Of a stretch of 64,000 nt of DNA, positions 41,390 through 49,698 are shown piece after piece. The stretch is from positions 1 through 64,000 of the forward strand of contig NZ_BOOH01000005.1 in the NCBI RefSeq assembly GCF_016863135.1, read 5' to 3'. Position 1 is the first letter of the stretch; each line of letters starts with the position of its first letter. The notes beneath the pieces were generated by a model. That model saw nothing but the letters and a program-made list of their open reading frames with translations. It was not told the origin of the DNA and did not search any database. The translations under genes were made by a program, and so were the position numbers. Source of the stretch: Planobispora longispora (GTDB taxonomy: Bacteria; Actinomycetota; Actinomycetes; Streptosporangiales; Streptosporangiaceae).

Positions 41390-42799
41390 TCACGCGGGTC
41401 CGGGCTCGCAGGAGGGCGCCTCGCCGAAGGCCGTGATCAGCCCGCCGCGCAGGTCCGGCGGGAGCTGCCCCGCCGCGTCCCGTACGGCGCCGGCGCCGGC
41501 AGGGCCGAAGGACGCCGCGTGTCCGGCCGCCACGCGTGCGGCCCGCTCCTGTACGGCCGCCGCCCGGTGGCCGAGTGCCACCGCCAGGGACGGCGCCAGC
41601 TCATCGGCCCGGGCCGGCTCCTGACGCAGGAACCGGTCCAGCCACGCCAGTCCGGCCTGGACCAGCCCGCTCTCCGCGCGGAACAGCAGGCCGGACAGGG
41701 CCTCGCCCACCTCGTCCGGGTCGAGGGAGTCCAGGCGGTCCAGGTGCTCGACCGCCAGCTTGGCCACCGGTCCCGGGGCCACCGGCAGCAGCCGCAGGTA
41801 GTCACCGGCCTGGGAGGCCGCCTCGGCCGGGGACGGTTCGAGCAGCTCGTGGAGGCGGGCGAAGAACCGTAGCTCGGTCGCGCTGCCCCCGCGCAGGAAC
41901 CGGCTCACGCAGCCCCGCAGCAGCGTCTGCCGGTCCACCCCGCCCTCGGCGGCCAGGGCGTGCAGCGCGCCCAGCCACGACGCGGCGACCGGCGGATCGG
42001 CCCGCTCCCCGCTCAGGGCCCGGCCCACCCCCTGCGCCTCGAAGAGCCTGGGCAGGAGCACGTCGAGCAGCGGGTCGTCGCGGAGCCGCTCCGCGGTCGG
42101 CGGCGTGTCGATCCAGGCGAGCACGAGCGGGTCGTGCTCGGGCGGCGTCACGCCGGTACGGCCCAGCAGCGCGAAGGTGAGCGGCAGGTTCCGGTCGCGG
42201 GGATCGCCCGCCCGTCGGTCGCGCCGGACGCGCACCCGGAGCGCGAGCCGTACGGCGAGATCGGCCTGCCACTCGGCGGGGCGCGCGGCGATCGCCTGGA
42301 GCACCGGTTCGACGAGGTCGGCGGAGCGGTCGCGGCGTTCGAAGTCGCCGCGGTGCAGCCAGGTGACCACGGCCGCCGCGGTGGGGAGCGTGCCCGCCCC
42401 CGCGACCCGCATCGTGTCGATCCAGGCGTCGTACTCGGACGGGGACGGATATTCGCGTTCGGGCTCCGGGAGCTTCAGCCGGGGGTCTTCCCAGGTGCCC
42501 TCCATGTCGCCGCCCCGGCCCAGGGTCTCCGCCCACCGGCGGTGGATCTCGCGCAGGGGCACCCCGCGTTCGCGGGCGAACCGCTTGTACGCCTCCCCCC
42601 GCTCCCGCCAGATCCGGCTGAGCCGCTCCGAACGTTCGCGCAGGGGCCTCTCCACATCCCGGCGGGCCGCCTCGATGTGGCCGGGCAGCTCCCGGGCCAC
42701 CTCCTTGCGCCCGGCGTCGTCGAGGTCGGCGACCCTGGCCGCGACCTTGGACGCGTCACCGGCGCCGATGAGGTCGCGGACCTCCTCCCACACGGTCAT
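41390..42799 (-). CDS. Large helical protein of unknown function (resembles DUF6493 type)
   Basis: The 469-residue product is not assigned a function. The N-terminus (MTVWEEVRDLIGAGDASKVAARVADLD followed by DAGRKEVARELPGHIEAARRD) resembles actinobacterial DUF6493 proteins, which as I recall are often about twice as long, so this copy may be short at the C-terminus; the assignment is from memory. The rest looks like repeated helical pairs of HEAT-like character (LLRGCVSRFLRGGSATELRFFARLHELL; ALGHRAAAVQERAARVAAGHA). No signal peptide is seen. ATG 42799 with AGGGGA upstream is chosen over the longer frame. Confidence 0.7.
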   Translation of the reverse strand: MTVWEEVRDLIGAGDASKVAARVADLDDAGRKEVARELPGHIEAARRDVERPLRERSERLSRIWRERGEAYKRFARERGVPLREIHRRWAETLGRGGDMEGTWEDPRLKLPEPEREYPSPSEYDAWIDTMRVAGAGTLPTAAAVVTWLHRGDFERRDRSADLVEPVLQAIAARPAEWQADLAVRLALRVRVRRDRRAGDPRDRNLPLTFALLGRTGVTPPEHDPLVLAWIDTPPTAERLRDDPLLDVLLPRLFEAQGVGRALSGERADPPVAASWLGALHALAAEGGVDRQTLLRGCVSRFLRGGSATELRFFARLHELLEPSPAEAASQAGDYLRLLPVAPGPVAKLAVEHLDRLDSLDPDEVGEALSGLLFRAESGLVQAGLAWLDRFLRQEPARADELAPSLAVALGHRAAAVQERAARVAAGHAASFGPAGAGAVRDAAGQLPPDLRGGLITAFGEAPSCEPGPA

Positions 42800-42939
42800 G
42801 GCGGCATCCCCTGAAAGTCGGTCCGAATCACTCGGGCCAGGCGCACGGCGCGCCGGCCACAAGGGACATTAGGGAACACCGCAGACAGGAATGGAGCGTT
42901 GACGCCCGGACCACGAAAAGATCACCCTGCGGGCGGACC

Positions 42940-42959
42940 CCGCCTCCCCCGGGAGGCGG
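42940..42959 (-). terminator. Terminator of the ybaK-arsC pair
   Basis: CCGCCTCCC (42940-42948) and GGGAGGCGG (42951-42959) form a nine-base perfect stem 20 bases past the ArsC-like stop on the minus strand. Confidence 0.65.
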
Positions 42960-42980
42960 ACGTCCCGCCCGGTGCGCCGG

Positions 42981-43334
42981 TCAGGGCCGGAGCAGGGACG
43001 TCAGGGTCTCCTCGTCGCGGGCGATCACGGCGCGGCCGTCGTCGGTCAGCACGATCGGGCGCTGGATGAGGACCGGGTTCTCGGCCAGGACCGCGATCCA
43101 TTCGTCCCGGTCGCGGTCTCTGGCGGCCAGGCCGAGCTCCTCGGCCCGGGGCTCGGCCATCCGGGTGATGTCCCACGGCTCCAGGCCGAGCCGGTCCAGG
43201 ACGTCGGAGAGCTCGGCGGCCGTCGGGGGGTCGTCCAGGTAGCGGCGGACGACCACGTCCGGGCCCGACTCGGTGAGCGCGTCCAGGGCGCAGCGGCTCT
43301 TGGAGCAGCGCGGGTTGTGCCAGACGGTGGTCAC
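42981..43334 (-). CDS. ArsC-family (glutaredoxin-like) arsenate reductase homologue
   Basis: The 117-residue protein has the thioredoxin-like ArsC/Spx fold: TTVWHNPRCSKSRCALDAL with catalytic Cys10 near the N-terminus, RRYLDDPPTAAELSDVLDRL and the Arg of the NPVLIQRPIVL motif late in the chain. Glutaredoxin-linked ArsC of E. coli uses the same Cys/Arg set. No arsenic efflux or ArsR gene is near, so the physiological substrate is unsure. GTG 43334 overlaps the upstream ybaK stop by four bases, and the two are probably one transcript. Confidence 0.8.
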   Translation of the reverse strand: MTTVWHNPRCSKSRCALDALTESGPDVVVRRYLDDPPTAAELSDVLDRLGLEPWDITRMAEPRAEELGLAARDRDRDEWIAVLAENPVLIQRPIVLTDDGRAVIARDEETLTSLLRP

Positions 43335-43810
43335 CGCTCCACCTCCACGGGCGTGCCGCCGGTGATGCGGATCAGCTCCTCGTAGGAGGCCGGGAAGACC
43401 GTGTGCGGGTGACCGGCCGCGGCCCATACGACCTCGTGCCTGCTCAGCCAGGTGTCGACGAGGGTCCGGACGGGAGCCGGGTGGCCGACCGGGGCGACGC
43501 CGCCGATGGCCTGGCCGGTGGCGGCCCGGACGAACTCGGGGGTGGCCCGCCTGACCGCGGCCGCGCCGATCGTCTCGGCGATCAGGGCGGTGTCCACGCG
43601 GTGGGCGCCGCTGGTGAGCACGAGGAGCGGCTCGCCGTCGGCGTCGAAGACCAGGCTGTTGGCGATGGCGCCGACCTCGCAGCCGAGCTGCGCGGCGGCG
43701 GTGGCGGCCGTCGGGGTGGCTTCGGAGAACACGACGATCTCGCCGGTGAGACCGTGCTCCGCCAGAACGGCGGCGACCTTCTCGACGTTGGGATGCAACT
43801 TTTCAGGCAC
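43331..43810 (-). CDS. YbaK/EbsC-family aminoacyl-tRNA deacylase
   Basis: The 159-residue protein belongs to the YbaK/ProX family, which hydrolyses mischarged tRNA (mainly Cys- or Ala-tRNAPro). Family features are SEATPTAATAAAQLGCEVGAIANSLVF (split over residues 25-51), LVLTSGAHRVD and the glycine-rich TGQAIGGVAPVGH. TAGAGT lies exactly six bases before the GTG start at 43810, so the mRNA is probably leaderless. It is coupled to the ArsC-like gene and diverges from the L,D-transpeptidase gene. Confidence 0.87.
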   Translation of the reverse strand: MPEKLHPNVEKVAAVLAEHGLTGEIVVFSEATPTAATAAAQLGCEVGAIANSLVFDADGEPLLVLTSGAHRVDTALIAETIGAAAVRRATPEFVRAATGQAIGGVAPVGHPAPVRTLVDTWLSRHEVVWAAAGHPHTVFPASYEELIRITGGTPVEVER

Positions 43811-43869
43811 CCGGACACTCTAAACAAAACGGCGATCCATTACCGCTTCATAACCGTCTCAAGGGACAC

Positions 43870-43891
43870 GGGACCAGTGCGCTATGGTCCC
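43870..43891. promoter_or_regulatory. Perfect inverted repeat in the ybaK / L,D-transpeptidase divergent promoter
   Basis: GGGACCA (43870-43876) and TGGTCCC (43885-43891) flank eight bases. A TATGGT hexamer that could serve as the -10 of the transpeptidase gene lies across the right arm. An operator controlling the cell-wall gene is plausible. Confidence 0.45.
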
Positions 43892-43929
43892 CTGATCCGG
43901 TTATTAGTGATATGAGGGGATGACGTTAC

Positions 43930-44724
43930 GTGGGGGTTGGACGGCGGCTCGCAGTGGCCGCTCTGGTGACGGGGACGCTGATTCTGTCCTCTTCCGGTGT
44001 CGCGAGCGCGACGGCCGTGGCCCCGGCGCTTCCGGCGGTCGCGGTGGAGAGCGCGGCGCCGGCCGGGACCGCTCCATTCAGCGCGCCGGGCAAGACGCTC
44101 AAGCCCGGCGCCAAGGGGGCGGCGGTCAAGGCGCTCCAGCGGCGGCTGAAGGAACTGGGCTACGACCCGGGCAAGATCGACGGGCGGTACGGCGGGGCGA
44201 CGATGTCCGCCGTCTGGGCCTTCCAGAAGGTCAACGGCCTCGGGCCGACCAGCACCGTCGCCCGCAAGACGTGGAAGGCGCTGGAGGCGCCGCGGGCCCC
44301 GAAGGTGCTGGTGCCCTCCGGCAAGCCGACCCGGGCCGAGGTGAACCTCTCCGCGCAGATCCTGGTGCTCTACGTCAAGGGGCAGGTGAAGCTGATCAGC
44401 CACATCTCCTCCGGCAGCGGGGTGCCGTACTGCGAGACGGCGACCTGGCAGGGCAAGACGCAGCGCTTCTGCGGCGACGCCCGCACCCCGACCGGGAACT
44501 ACAAGACGACCTGGCGCCGGGACGGATGGCACAAGTCCTACCTCGGGCAGCTGTACAACCCGATTTTCTTCAACGGCGGGATCGCCTTCCACGGCGCGCT
44601 TTCAGTGCCGCTGACGCCGGCCTCGCACGGCTGCGTGCGGCTGCCGATGCACGTGGCCGAGGTTCTTCCGGGCCTGCTCGGCACCGGGGTGCCGGTCCAC
44701 GTCCGGGGGAAGTTCATCCGCTAG
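43930..44724 (+). CDS. Exported L,D-transpeptidase with peptidoglycan-binding domain
   Basis: The 264-residue protein crosslinks peptidoglycan 3-3 outside the membrane. It has a Sec signal peptide (about 1-28, cleavage near ASA-TA), a peptidoglycan_binding_1 domain (about 55-118: GAKGAAVKALQRRLKELGYDPG) and a YkuD catalytic domain with GGIAFHG and TPASHGCVRLP, where Cys235 is the nucleophile and Arg237 and the His residues complete the site. Start GTG 43930 gives the signal peptide; GAGGGG lies upstream with a long spacer. It is followed by a textbook terminator. Confidence 0.92.
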   Translation: MGVGRRLAVAALVTGTLILSSSGVASATAVAPALPAVAVESAAPAGTAPFSAPGKTLKPGAKGAAVKALQRRLKELGYDPGKIDGRYGGATMSAVWAFQKVNGLGPTSTVARKTWKALEAPRAPKVLVPSGKPTRAEVNLSAQILVLYVKGQVKLISHISSGSGVPYCETATWQGKTQRFCGDARTPTGNYKTTWRRDGWHKSYLGQLYNPIFFNGGIAFHGALSVPLTPASHGCVRLPMHVAEVLPGLLGTGVPVHVRGKFIR

Positions 44725-44746
44725 CCGTTGTCCGCCGCCATCCGGG

Positions 44747-44772
44747 CCCCGGAAGATTTCGATCTTCCGGGG
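44747..44772 (+). terminator. Intrinsic terminator with TTCG tetraloop
   Basis: CCCCGGAAGAT (44747-44757), loop TTCG, and ATCTTCCGGGG (44762-44772) form a perfect 11-base stem followed by CTTTTCC. It ends the L,D-transpeptidase transcript and insulates the cassette that follows. Confidence 0.88.
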
Positions 44773-44792
44773 CTTTTCCACACCCTCAATGA

Positions 44793-44848
44793 TCGAACTT
44801 TTGTTCGTCGATTTACTTGACACCATCGATGATCGAATTTATGTTCGA
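44793..44848 (+). promoter_or_regulatory. Promoter with two LexA-type SOS boxes
   Basis: Box 1, TCGAACTTTTGTTCGT (44793-44808), matches the actinobacterial SOS consensus TCGAAC-N4-GTTCGA at 11 of 12 positions. Box 2, TCGAATTTATGTTCGA (44833-44848), also matches at 11 of 12. Between and across them lies TTGACA (44817-44822), a 17-base spacer and TATGTT (44840-44845), a near-ideal promoter. Box 2 covers the -10 and box 1 sits just upstream of the -35. LexA binding would block transcription, and DNA damage should induce it. Confidence 0.85.
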
Positions 44849-44852
44849 TGTG

Positions 44853-45059
44853 ATGACGTGGGACTCGCGGCTCACGTTCAGGGCGGTCGGCCTGACCTCC
44901 ACCGTCAAGGAAGGCGGCGGGGGACGGTCGGGGCGGACGGGGAGAGGGGAAGCTCCTCGTCCGACCGCCCGGCGGAATTGTCGGTGGGGTCTGCGAACGT
45001 GGCTTCACCGGCTGAAACGCTGGGAGCCACTTGCGACCAAGGAGGCTGAGAAACAATGA
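44853..45059 (+). CDS. Small SOS-promoter ORF, probably leaderless, unknown function
   Basis: ATG 44853 lies seven bases after the TATGTT -10, where transcription should begin, so translation probably starts at the mRNA 5' end. The 68-residue product (MTWDSRLTFRAVGLTSTV...) has a hydrophobic-poor, strongly basic C-terminal half (RRNCRWGLRTWLHRLKRWEPL). The first 18 codons have actinobacterial third-position GC; the later ones do not, so only part may be conserved. Its TGA overlaps the next gene's ATG as ATGA, indicating translational coupling. Alternatives are a leader ORF that only times translation of the HEPN gene, or a plain 5' UTR. Confidence 0.5.
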   Translation: MTWDSRLTFRAVGLTSTVKEGGGGRSGRTGRGEAPRPTARRNCRWGLRTWLHRLKRWEPLATKEAEKQ

Positions 45060-45502
45060 CCCCTCGGCTCAGCGATTCCGGTGGGCCCCGGCTGTCGCCC
45101 ACGGTGCGCGCGCGCCTGACCGACGCGCGCGACTGCCTGGACGACGCGGCGGGCGCCCGCACCTCGGCGGAGCGCTATGTCGCGGCGCACCTGGCCGCGC
45201 TCCGGGCCGCCGCGGCCATCCTCGCCGCCCGGCCCAGGCCGATGGACGGCCGCAGACGCAGGTTGCGCAGCGCCTGGGAGCTGCTGCCGGAGGCCGAGCC
45301 CCGGCTTGCCGACTGGGCGCCCTATTTCGAGGTGAGCGCGGCCAAGCGAGCCGCGATCGAAGCGGGGATGACCAGTTCTGTTCCTTCACGCGACGCCGAG
45401 GAGCTGCTCTCCGAGGCCGAGCGGTTCGTCACCACGGTGGAGACGCTGCTCGGTGTGCCCAGTCAGCCCACGTTGCCCACCAGCATCCCCCTGGCCGGCT
45501 AG
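45056..45502 (+). CDS. SAV_6107-like HEPN-domain protein
   Basis: The 148-residue all-helical protein resembles the SAV_6107 family assigned to the HEPN superfamily: LTDARDCLDDAAGARTSAERYVAAHLAALRAAAAIL, split over residues 18-53, then a second helical half with ELLSEAERFVTTVETLLG. Many HEPN proteins are RNases with an R-x4-6-H motif; here RYVAAH (Arg-x4-His, near 40-45) could be that site. Being downstream of an SOS promoter, it may act in the damage response. AAGGAGG lies ten bases before ATG 45056. Nearby Y-family polymerase genes, which I associate with this family, are absent. Confidence 0.75.
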   Translation: MTPRLSDSGGPRLSPTVRARLTDARDCLDDAAGARTSAERYVAAHLAALRAAAAILAARPRPMDGRRRRLRSAWELLPEAEPRLADWAPYFEVSAAKRAAIEAGMTSSVPSRDAEELLSEAERFVTTVETLLGVPSQPTLPTSIPLAG

Positions 45503-45654
45503 AGAGCCGCCACGCCGTCACCCGAGCGGAGGTGACGGGCGGGGCTACCACCGGGATCGGCCGCGTCGCATATCAATATTTCGCAGGAAACGCTGAACAC
45601 CACTTTTGCCGTCTTCATCGGGTTGAGCTGTATACCCCCTGCTAGGGTCGATAA

Positions 45655-46266
45655 GTGACCGGACTGCGACGGATCGACCCCGATGAGTTCTCCGCTCGGC
45701 TGGATTCCGTTCTCGAGATCTACACGGCGGCGATGAAGCCGCCTCCGGAGCAGCTCTCCGGTCGCCAGGCGATCATGGCGAACCACGCCACCCACCCCGG
45801 GTTCACCTGCCTGTTCGCCGAGACGGACGAAGGGCTGCCGGTAGGTCTCGCCTACGGCTTCCACGGCGTGGTCGGCCAGTGGTGGCACGACGTGGTCCAC
45901 CGGGCTCTCACCGACCAGTTCGGCGAGAGGAAGGCCTACGACTGGCTGGGCGACGCCCTGGAGATCGCCGAGGTCCACGTCCACCCCGGCCACCAGGGCA
46001 GAGGCATCGGCCGCGCCCTGGTCAAAGGCCTGTGCGCCGGCCGCCGGGAGCGCACCGCCGTGCTCTCCACCCGTGACCAGCCCACCGCGGCCCGGCATCT
46101 CTACCGCAGCCTGGGCTTCGTCGATCTGCTCACCTGGTTCGTCTTCCCCGGCGGTTACGAGCACTACGTCATCGCGGGGGTCGCGCTCCCCCTGACGGAG
46201 GAGGGCGCGCCCGGCGCCGGCGCGGCGATGCAGGACGTGCCCGGCGGATCACCGCCGGGCGGGTGA
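45655..46266 (+). CDS. GNAT-family N-acetyltransferase
   Basis: The 203-residue protein carries the acetyl-CoA-binding motif EVHVHPGHQGRGIGRALVKGL (about 102-122) and a motif B-like TAARHLYRSLGFVDL. Its substrate is unknown. A Gly/Pro-rich tail (about 185-203) follows the domain. The GTG start at 45655 lies six bases after TAGGGT (45643-45648), so the mRNA is probably leaderless. The sequence ACCCCCTGCTAGGGT there is imperfectly palindromic and could be an operator. Confidence 0.85.
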   Translation: MTGLRRIDPDEFSARLDSVLEIYTAAMKPPPEQLSGRQAIMANHATHPGFTCLFAETDEGLPVGLAYGFHGVVGQWWHDVVHRALTDQFGERKAYDWLGDALEIAEVHVHPGHQGRGIGRALVKGLCAGRRERTAVLSTRDQPTAARHLYRSLGFVDLLTWFVFPGGYEHYVIAGVALPLTEEGAPGAGAAMQDVPGGSPPGG

Positions 46267-46293
46267 GCCGCCGGGCGCCCCGCAGCTCACCCG
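46260..46293. terminator. Hairpin between GNAT gene and metF
   Basis: CGGGTGAGC (46260-46268) pairs with GCTCACCCG (46285-46293) across a 16-base loop. The left arm overlaps the end of the GNAT gene, which converges with metF. Confidence 0.5.
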
Positions 46294-46357
46294 GTCGGTG
46301 AGACGTGAGGCACGCCAGGACTCAACCGGCCCGGTGGGACCCGGGGCACGCCGGGGC

Positions 46358-47290
46358 TCACGCGGTCAGCGGGGCCGTCTCCCGGCTGGAGTCGATGGCC
46401 TGGAAGACCTCGCGGGTCGCGCTGGACCTGTTGAAGGTGATGAAGTGGATCCCGGGCGCGCCCTCGTCGAGCAGGGTCTGGCAGAGCTCCGCGGCGTGTT
46501 CGACGCCCAGCCTGCGCACGGCCGCGGGGTCGTCGGCGACGGCCTCGAACCGGGCGGCCACCTCGGGCGGGAACGGCGCGCCGGAGAGCTGCTCGGACCG
46601 GGCGATCGTGCTCATCTGGGTGACGGGCATGATGCCGGGGATGATCGGGGTGTCACAGCCCCTGGCCGCCACCCGGTCGCGCAGCCGCAGGTAGTCCTCC
46701 GCCCGGAAGAACATCTGGGTGATGGCGTAGTCGGCGCCGGCCTGGCACTTGCGCACGAAGTACTCGGTGTCGGACTCCACCGAGGCCGACCTCGGGTGCT
46801 TGTAGGGGAAGGCCGCCACGCCCACGCAGAAGTCACCGGACTGGCGGATCAGCCGGACCAGGTCCTCGGCGTAGAGCACGCCCTCGGGGTGGGCCACCCA
46901 CTCGCCCATCGGGTCGCCGGGGGGGTCGCCCCGCACGGCGAGGATGTTGCGCACGCCCGCCCCGGCGAACCGGCCGATCAGGTGGCGCAGCTCGCGGACC
47001 GAGTGGTTGACGGCGGTGAAGTGCGCCACCGGGGTCAGCGTGGTCTCGTGGGCGAGCCGCTCCACGATCTCGACCGTGCGGTCCCGGGTGGTGCCGCCGG
47101 CGCCGTACGTGACGGAGACGAAGGTGGGGCGGAGCGCTTCCAGCTCCCGGATGGCGCGCCACAGCTGCCGCTCTCCCTCGTCGGTCTTCGGCGGGAAGAA
47201 CTCGAAGGAGAAGGACCGGCCACCGGCGGCGAGAAGCTCGCGCACGGTGGGCACACGATCGGGAAATATCGAGGGGCGACCCAGAGCCAT
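46358..47290 (-). CDS. metF: Methylenetetrahydrofolate reductase
   Basis: The 310-residue FAD enzyme reduces 5,10-methylene-tetrahydrofolate to 5-methyl-tetrahydrofolate for methionine synthesis. Motifs: [39 protein letters not shown] and ITQMFF. Size and lack of a regulatory extension fit the bacterial form. TAACCT ends six bases before ATG 47290, so the mRNA is probably leaderless. It diverges from the prenyl synthase gene, an arrangement like the Rv2172c-Rv2173 pair of Mycobacterium tuberculosis. Its product feeds the methionine used by metK. Confidence 0.94.
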   Translation of the reverse strand: MALGRPSIFPDRVPTVRELLAAGGRSFSFEFFPPKTDEGERQLWRAIRELEALRPTFVSVTYGAGGTTRDRTVEIVERLAHETTLTPVAHFTAVNHSVRELRHLIGRFAGAGVRNILAVRGDPPGDPMGEWVAHPEGVLYAEDLVRLIRQSGDFCVGVAAFPYKHPRSASVESDTEYFVRKCQAGADYAITQMFFRAEDYLRLRDRVAARGCDTPIIPGIMPVTQMSTIARSEQLSGAPFPPEVAARFEAVADDPAAVRRLGVEHAAELCQTLLDEGAPGIHFITFNRSSATREVFQAIDSSRETAPLTA

Positions 47291-47442
47291 GTTCCTAGGT
47301 TACTGGTACGGCTCCCGCACGAATCTCCTGAAAGGCGGTGTTCCCATCGCGTCCGGCCGGTGCGCGGGCCTGCGGAGCGGACCGGTTCCGCGTTTCCACC
47401 CCGCTTGATCAGAATCATGTTCGCGGACGTTAATCTCTGTGC

Positions 47443-48510
47443 ATGACCGCTTCCGCAGCACTGCTGGACATCGTCCGCTCCCAGGTGGATCGTTCTCTCG
47501 GGGAGTTCCTCGACCGGCAGCGACCGCTGGTCAGCGCCCCCGAGCTCGCCCCTCTCGTCGCCGCCTACGAGGACTTCCTCAGCGGGGGCAAACGGCTCCG
47601 CCCGGCCTTCTGCTACTGGGGCTGGCGCGGCGCGGGCGGCGGCGACGACGACGCGCTCTTCACCGCGGCGGCCTCGCTCGAGCTGCTCCAGGCCAGCGCG
47701 CTCGCGCACGACGACGTGATGGACGCCAGCGACCTGCGGCGGGGCATGCCCTCGGCGCACCGCCGGTTCCAGGCCCTGCACGAGAAGGCGGGCTGGCACG
47801 GGTCGGCCGAGCAGTTCGGCGAGGGCGCCGCCATCCTCCTGGGCAACCTGCTGCTGGTCTGGTCGGGCGAGATGTGGCGGTCCAGCGGCCTGCCCCCGGC
47901 CGCGCTGGCCGCGGCCCAGCCGGTCTACGACCACATGCGCACCGAGCTGATGTGCGGCCAGTACCTGGACCTGCTGGAGCAGGCCCACGGTGAGAACACC
48001 TTCGAGAGCGCGCTGCGGGTGGCCCTGTTCAAGAGCGGGAAGTACTCGGTGGAGCACCCGCTCCGGCTCGGCCTGGTGCTGGCGGCGCAGGGCCGGGAGC
48101 CGTGGATCGACCGTCTCTGCGAGGGGTACGGCCGCAGCGTCGGCATCGCTTTCCAGCTGCGCGACGACATCCTCGGCGTGTTCGGCGACCCGGCCGAGAC
48201 GGGCAAGCCCGCCGGCGACGACCTGCGCGAGGGCAAGCGGACGATGCTCATCGCCCGCACGCTCGCGGCGGCCTCCCCCGCGCAGGCGGAGCAGGTGCGC
48301 GGCACCCTCGGCGACCCGGACCTCGACGCGGCCGGGGTCGACCGGCTGCGCCGCGTCATCCGGGAGACCGGGGCCCTCGACGCCTGCGAGAAGATGATCT
48401 CCGATTATCTCGAGGGCGCGCTGAAGTCGCTGGAGGACGCCCCGATCACGCCGGAGTCCCGCGAGGCCCTGGCCGAGCTGGCCGTGGCCGCCACGTCCCG
48501 CCGGACTTGA
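47443..48510 (+). CDS. Polyprenyl (probably geranylgeranyl) diphosphate synthase, IdsA2-like
   Basis: The 355-residue trans-prenyltransferase elongates allylic diphosphates with isopentenyl diphosphate. The first Asp-rich motif is DDVMD (90-94) in ALAHDDVMDASDLRRG; the second is DDILG in FQLRDDILGVFGDPAETGKP. GGKRLRPAF binds the diphosphate. Chain length cannot be decided safely; context suggests the IdsA2 orthologue of M. tuberculosis. TAATCT ends six bases before ATG 47443, marking a probable leaderless transcript. Confidence 0.88.
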   Translation: MTASAALLDIVRSQVDRSLGEFLDRQRPLVSAPELAPLVAAYEDFLSGGKRLRPAFCYWGWRGAGGGDDDALFTAAASLELLQASALAHDDVMDASDLRRGMPSAHRRFQALHEKAGWHGSAEQFGEGAAILLGNLLLVWSGEMWRSSGLPPAALAAAQPVYDHMRTELMCGQYLDLLEQAHGENTFESALRVALFKSGKYSVEHPLRLGLVLAAQGREPWIDRLCEGYGRSVGIAFQLRDDILGVFGDPAETGKPAGDDLREGKRTMLIARTLAAASPAQAEQVRGTLGDPDLDAAGVDRLRRVIRETGALDACEKMISDYLEGALKSLEDAPITPESREALAELAVAATSRRT

Positions 48511-48570
48511 GCCGGTCCGCCCGGACTGAACCGGTCCGCCGGACCTGCGACCCGGCGGACCTACGACCCG

Positions 48571-48624
48571 GCGGAGCTGAACCGGCCGGCGGAGCTGAAC
48601 CGGCCGGCGGAGCTGAACCGGCCC
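48571..48624. repeat. Three tandem 18-bp repeats
   Basis: The unit GCGGAGCTGAACCGGCCG occurs three times head to tail (48571-48588, 48589-48606, 48607-48624; the last copy differs by one base). Related shorter pieces lie upstream from 48519. It sits between converging prenyl synthase and thiE and encodes nothing evident. Confidence 0.8.
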
Positions 48625-48638
48625 GGTGAACCCGGGCC
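48620..48638. terminator. Hairpin at the prenyl synthase / thiE junction
   Basis: GGCCCGG (48620-48626) pairs with CCGGGCC (48632-48638) around TGAAC. It begins at the end of the tandem repeat and probably terminates both converging genes. Confidence 0.5.
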
Positions 48639-48646
48639 GGACCGGC

Positions 48647-49297
48647 TCAGGGCGTGCCGTCCGCCCGGGTCAGCCGCCGCCGGAACTCCGCCGCCGCCGC
48701 CTTCGGGTCGTCGGCCTCGGTGATGGCCCGCACGACCACGACGCGGCGCACGCCGTACGACATCACCTCGTCCAGGTTGGCGAGGTCGATGCCGCCGATG
48801 CCGAACCACGGGCGGTCCGTGGCCAGCGCGGCGGCGTGTTCCAGCAGGGCGGGCCCGGGCGCGTGGCGTCCGGGCTTGGTGGGCGTCGGCCAGGTCGGGC
48901 CGCAGCAGAAGTAGTCGACTCCGGGCTCGACGGCCGCGGCGGACGCCTCCTCGGGGGCGTGAGTGGAACGCCCGATGAGGATGTCGTCGCCGAGGATGTC
49001 GCGCGCGACGCGCACCGGCAGGTCGTCCTGGCCGAGGTGGAGGACGTCGGGGCGGGCCGCGTAAGCGATGTCCGCCCTGTCGTTGACGGCCAGGAGCGCG
49101 CCGTGCCGGTCGCAGGCGTCGCGGAAGACCTCCAGGAGCGCGAGCTCCTCGCGCGCCTCCAACCCCTTCTCGCGCAGTTGCACGATGTCGACGCCGCCCG
49201 AGAGGGCGGCGTCGAGGAAGTCGGCGAGGTCTCCCCGGTCGCGGCGTCCGTCAGTGCACAGATAGAGGCGGGCGTCAGAAACCGAGGGTCTGGGCAC
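48647..49297 (-). CDS. thiE: Thiamine-phosphate synthase
   Basis: The 216-residue TIM-barrel enzyme joins hydroxymethylpyrimidine diphosphate and thiazole phosphate. Motifs: [63 protein letters not shown] and WFGIGGID. The longer open frame has no family similarity; GTG 49297, behind GAGG with an eight-base spacer, is chosen. It overlaps the 3' end of the Rv2175c-like gene by 23 bases. The other thiazole-branch genes are 1.8 kb away on the opposite strand. Confidence 0.93.
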   Translation of the reverse strand: MPRPSVSDARLYLCTDGRRDRGDLADFLDAALSGGVDIVQLREKGLEAREELALLEVFRDACDRHGALLAVNDRADIAYAARPDVLHLGQDDLPVRVARDILGDDILIGRSTHAPEEASAAAVEPGVDYFCCGPTWPTPTKPGRHAPGPALLEHAAALATDRPWFGIGGIDLANLDEVMSYGVRRVVVVRAITEADDPKAAAAEFRRRLTRADGTP

Positions 49298-49649
49298 GTC
49301 GCTTGACCTCGGTATGACGGCCCGCGACGATCGCGTCCATCGGCGACCCGGGCAGGGTCTCGTCGGGGGTGAACAGCCAGCGGAGCGCCTCGACGTCGTC
49401 GTATCCGGCGTCGAGCAGCACGGTGAGCGTGCCCGGCAGGCCCTTGACGACGTCGTCCCCGGCGAGGAAGACGGCGGGCACCTGGGGCTCGCCACCTCCC
49501 CTGCGGACTCCGATGAGCTTGTGGTCCCTGAGAAGTTGCTTTGCGCGACCGGCGCTGAGGTTGAGCTTCTTGGCCACCTCGGTCAAGGTGAGCCACTCGC
49601 CCACCAGTTCGTCTGTCTCCCGGTCGATCTGCGCAACAGAAAGCGTCAC
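49275..49649 (-). CDS. Rv2175c-family winged-helix-like DNA-binding protein
   Basis: The 124-residue protein matches Rv2175c of M. tuberculosis: [27 protein letters not shown] forms a helix-turn-helix, then [26 protein letters not shown] and [21 protein letters not shown], ending KRRAQTLGF. Rv2175c binds DNA and is phosphorylated at an N-terminal threonine by the kinase PknL, which prevents DNA binding. Here the N-terminus is shorter, with Thr2 and Thr12 as possible sites. The likely kinase gene is at 53510. It shares a transcript with thiE. Confidence 0.88.
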   Translation of the reverse strand: MTLSVAQIDRETDELVGEWLTLTEVAKKLNLSAGRAKQLLRDHKLIGVRRGGGEPQVPAVFLAGDDVVKGLPGTLTVLLDAGYDDVEALRWLFTPDETLPGSPMDAIVAGRHTEVKRRAQTLGF

Positions 49650-49698
49650 GAAACCACCACTACCACATCGCGTCCTTAACCAAACACCGGCGGTGGGG

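Noticed and set aside
42981-43334. Arsenic-resistance locus
   Set aside because: The ArsC-like gene is coupled to a tRNA deacylase gene, with no arsR, acr3 or arsB nearby, so an arsenic operon is not supported.
45634-45654. CsoR-like copper operator before the GNAT gene
   Set aside because: The ACCC-N7-GGGT symmetry is weak and no metal-related gene is adjacent; TAGGGT is better explained as a -10 element.
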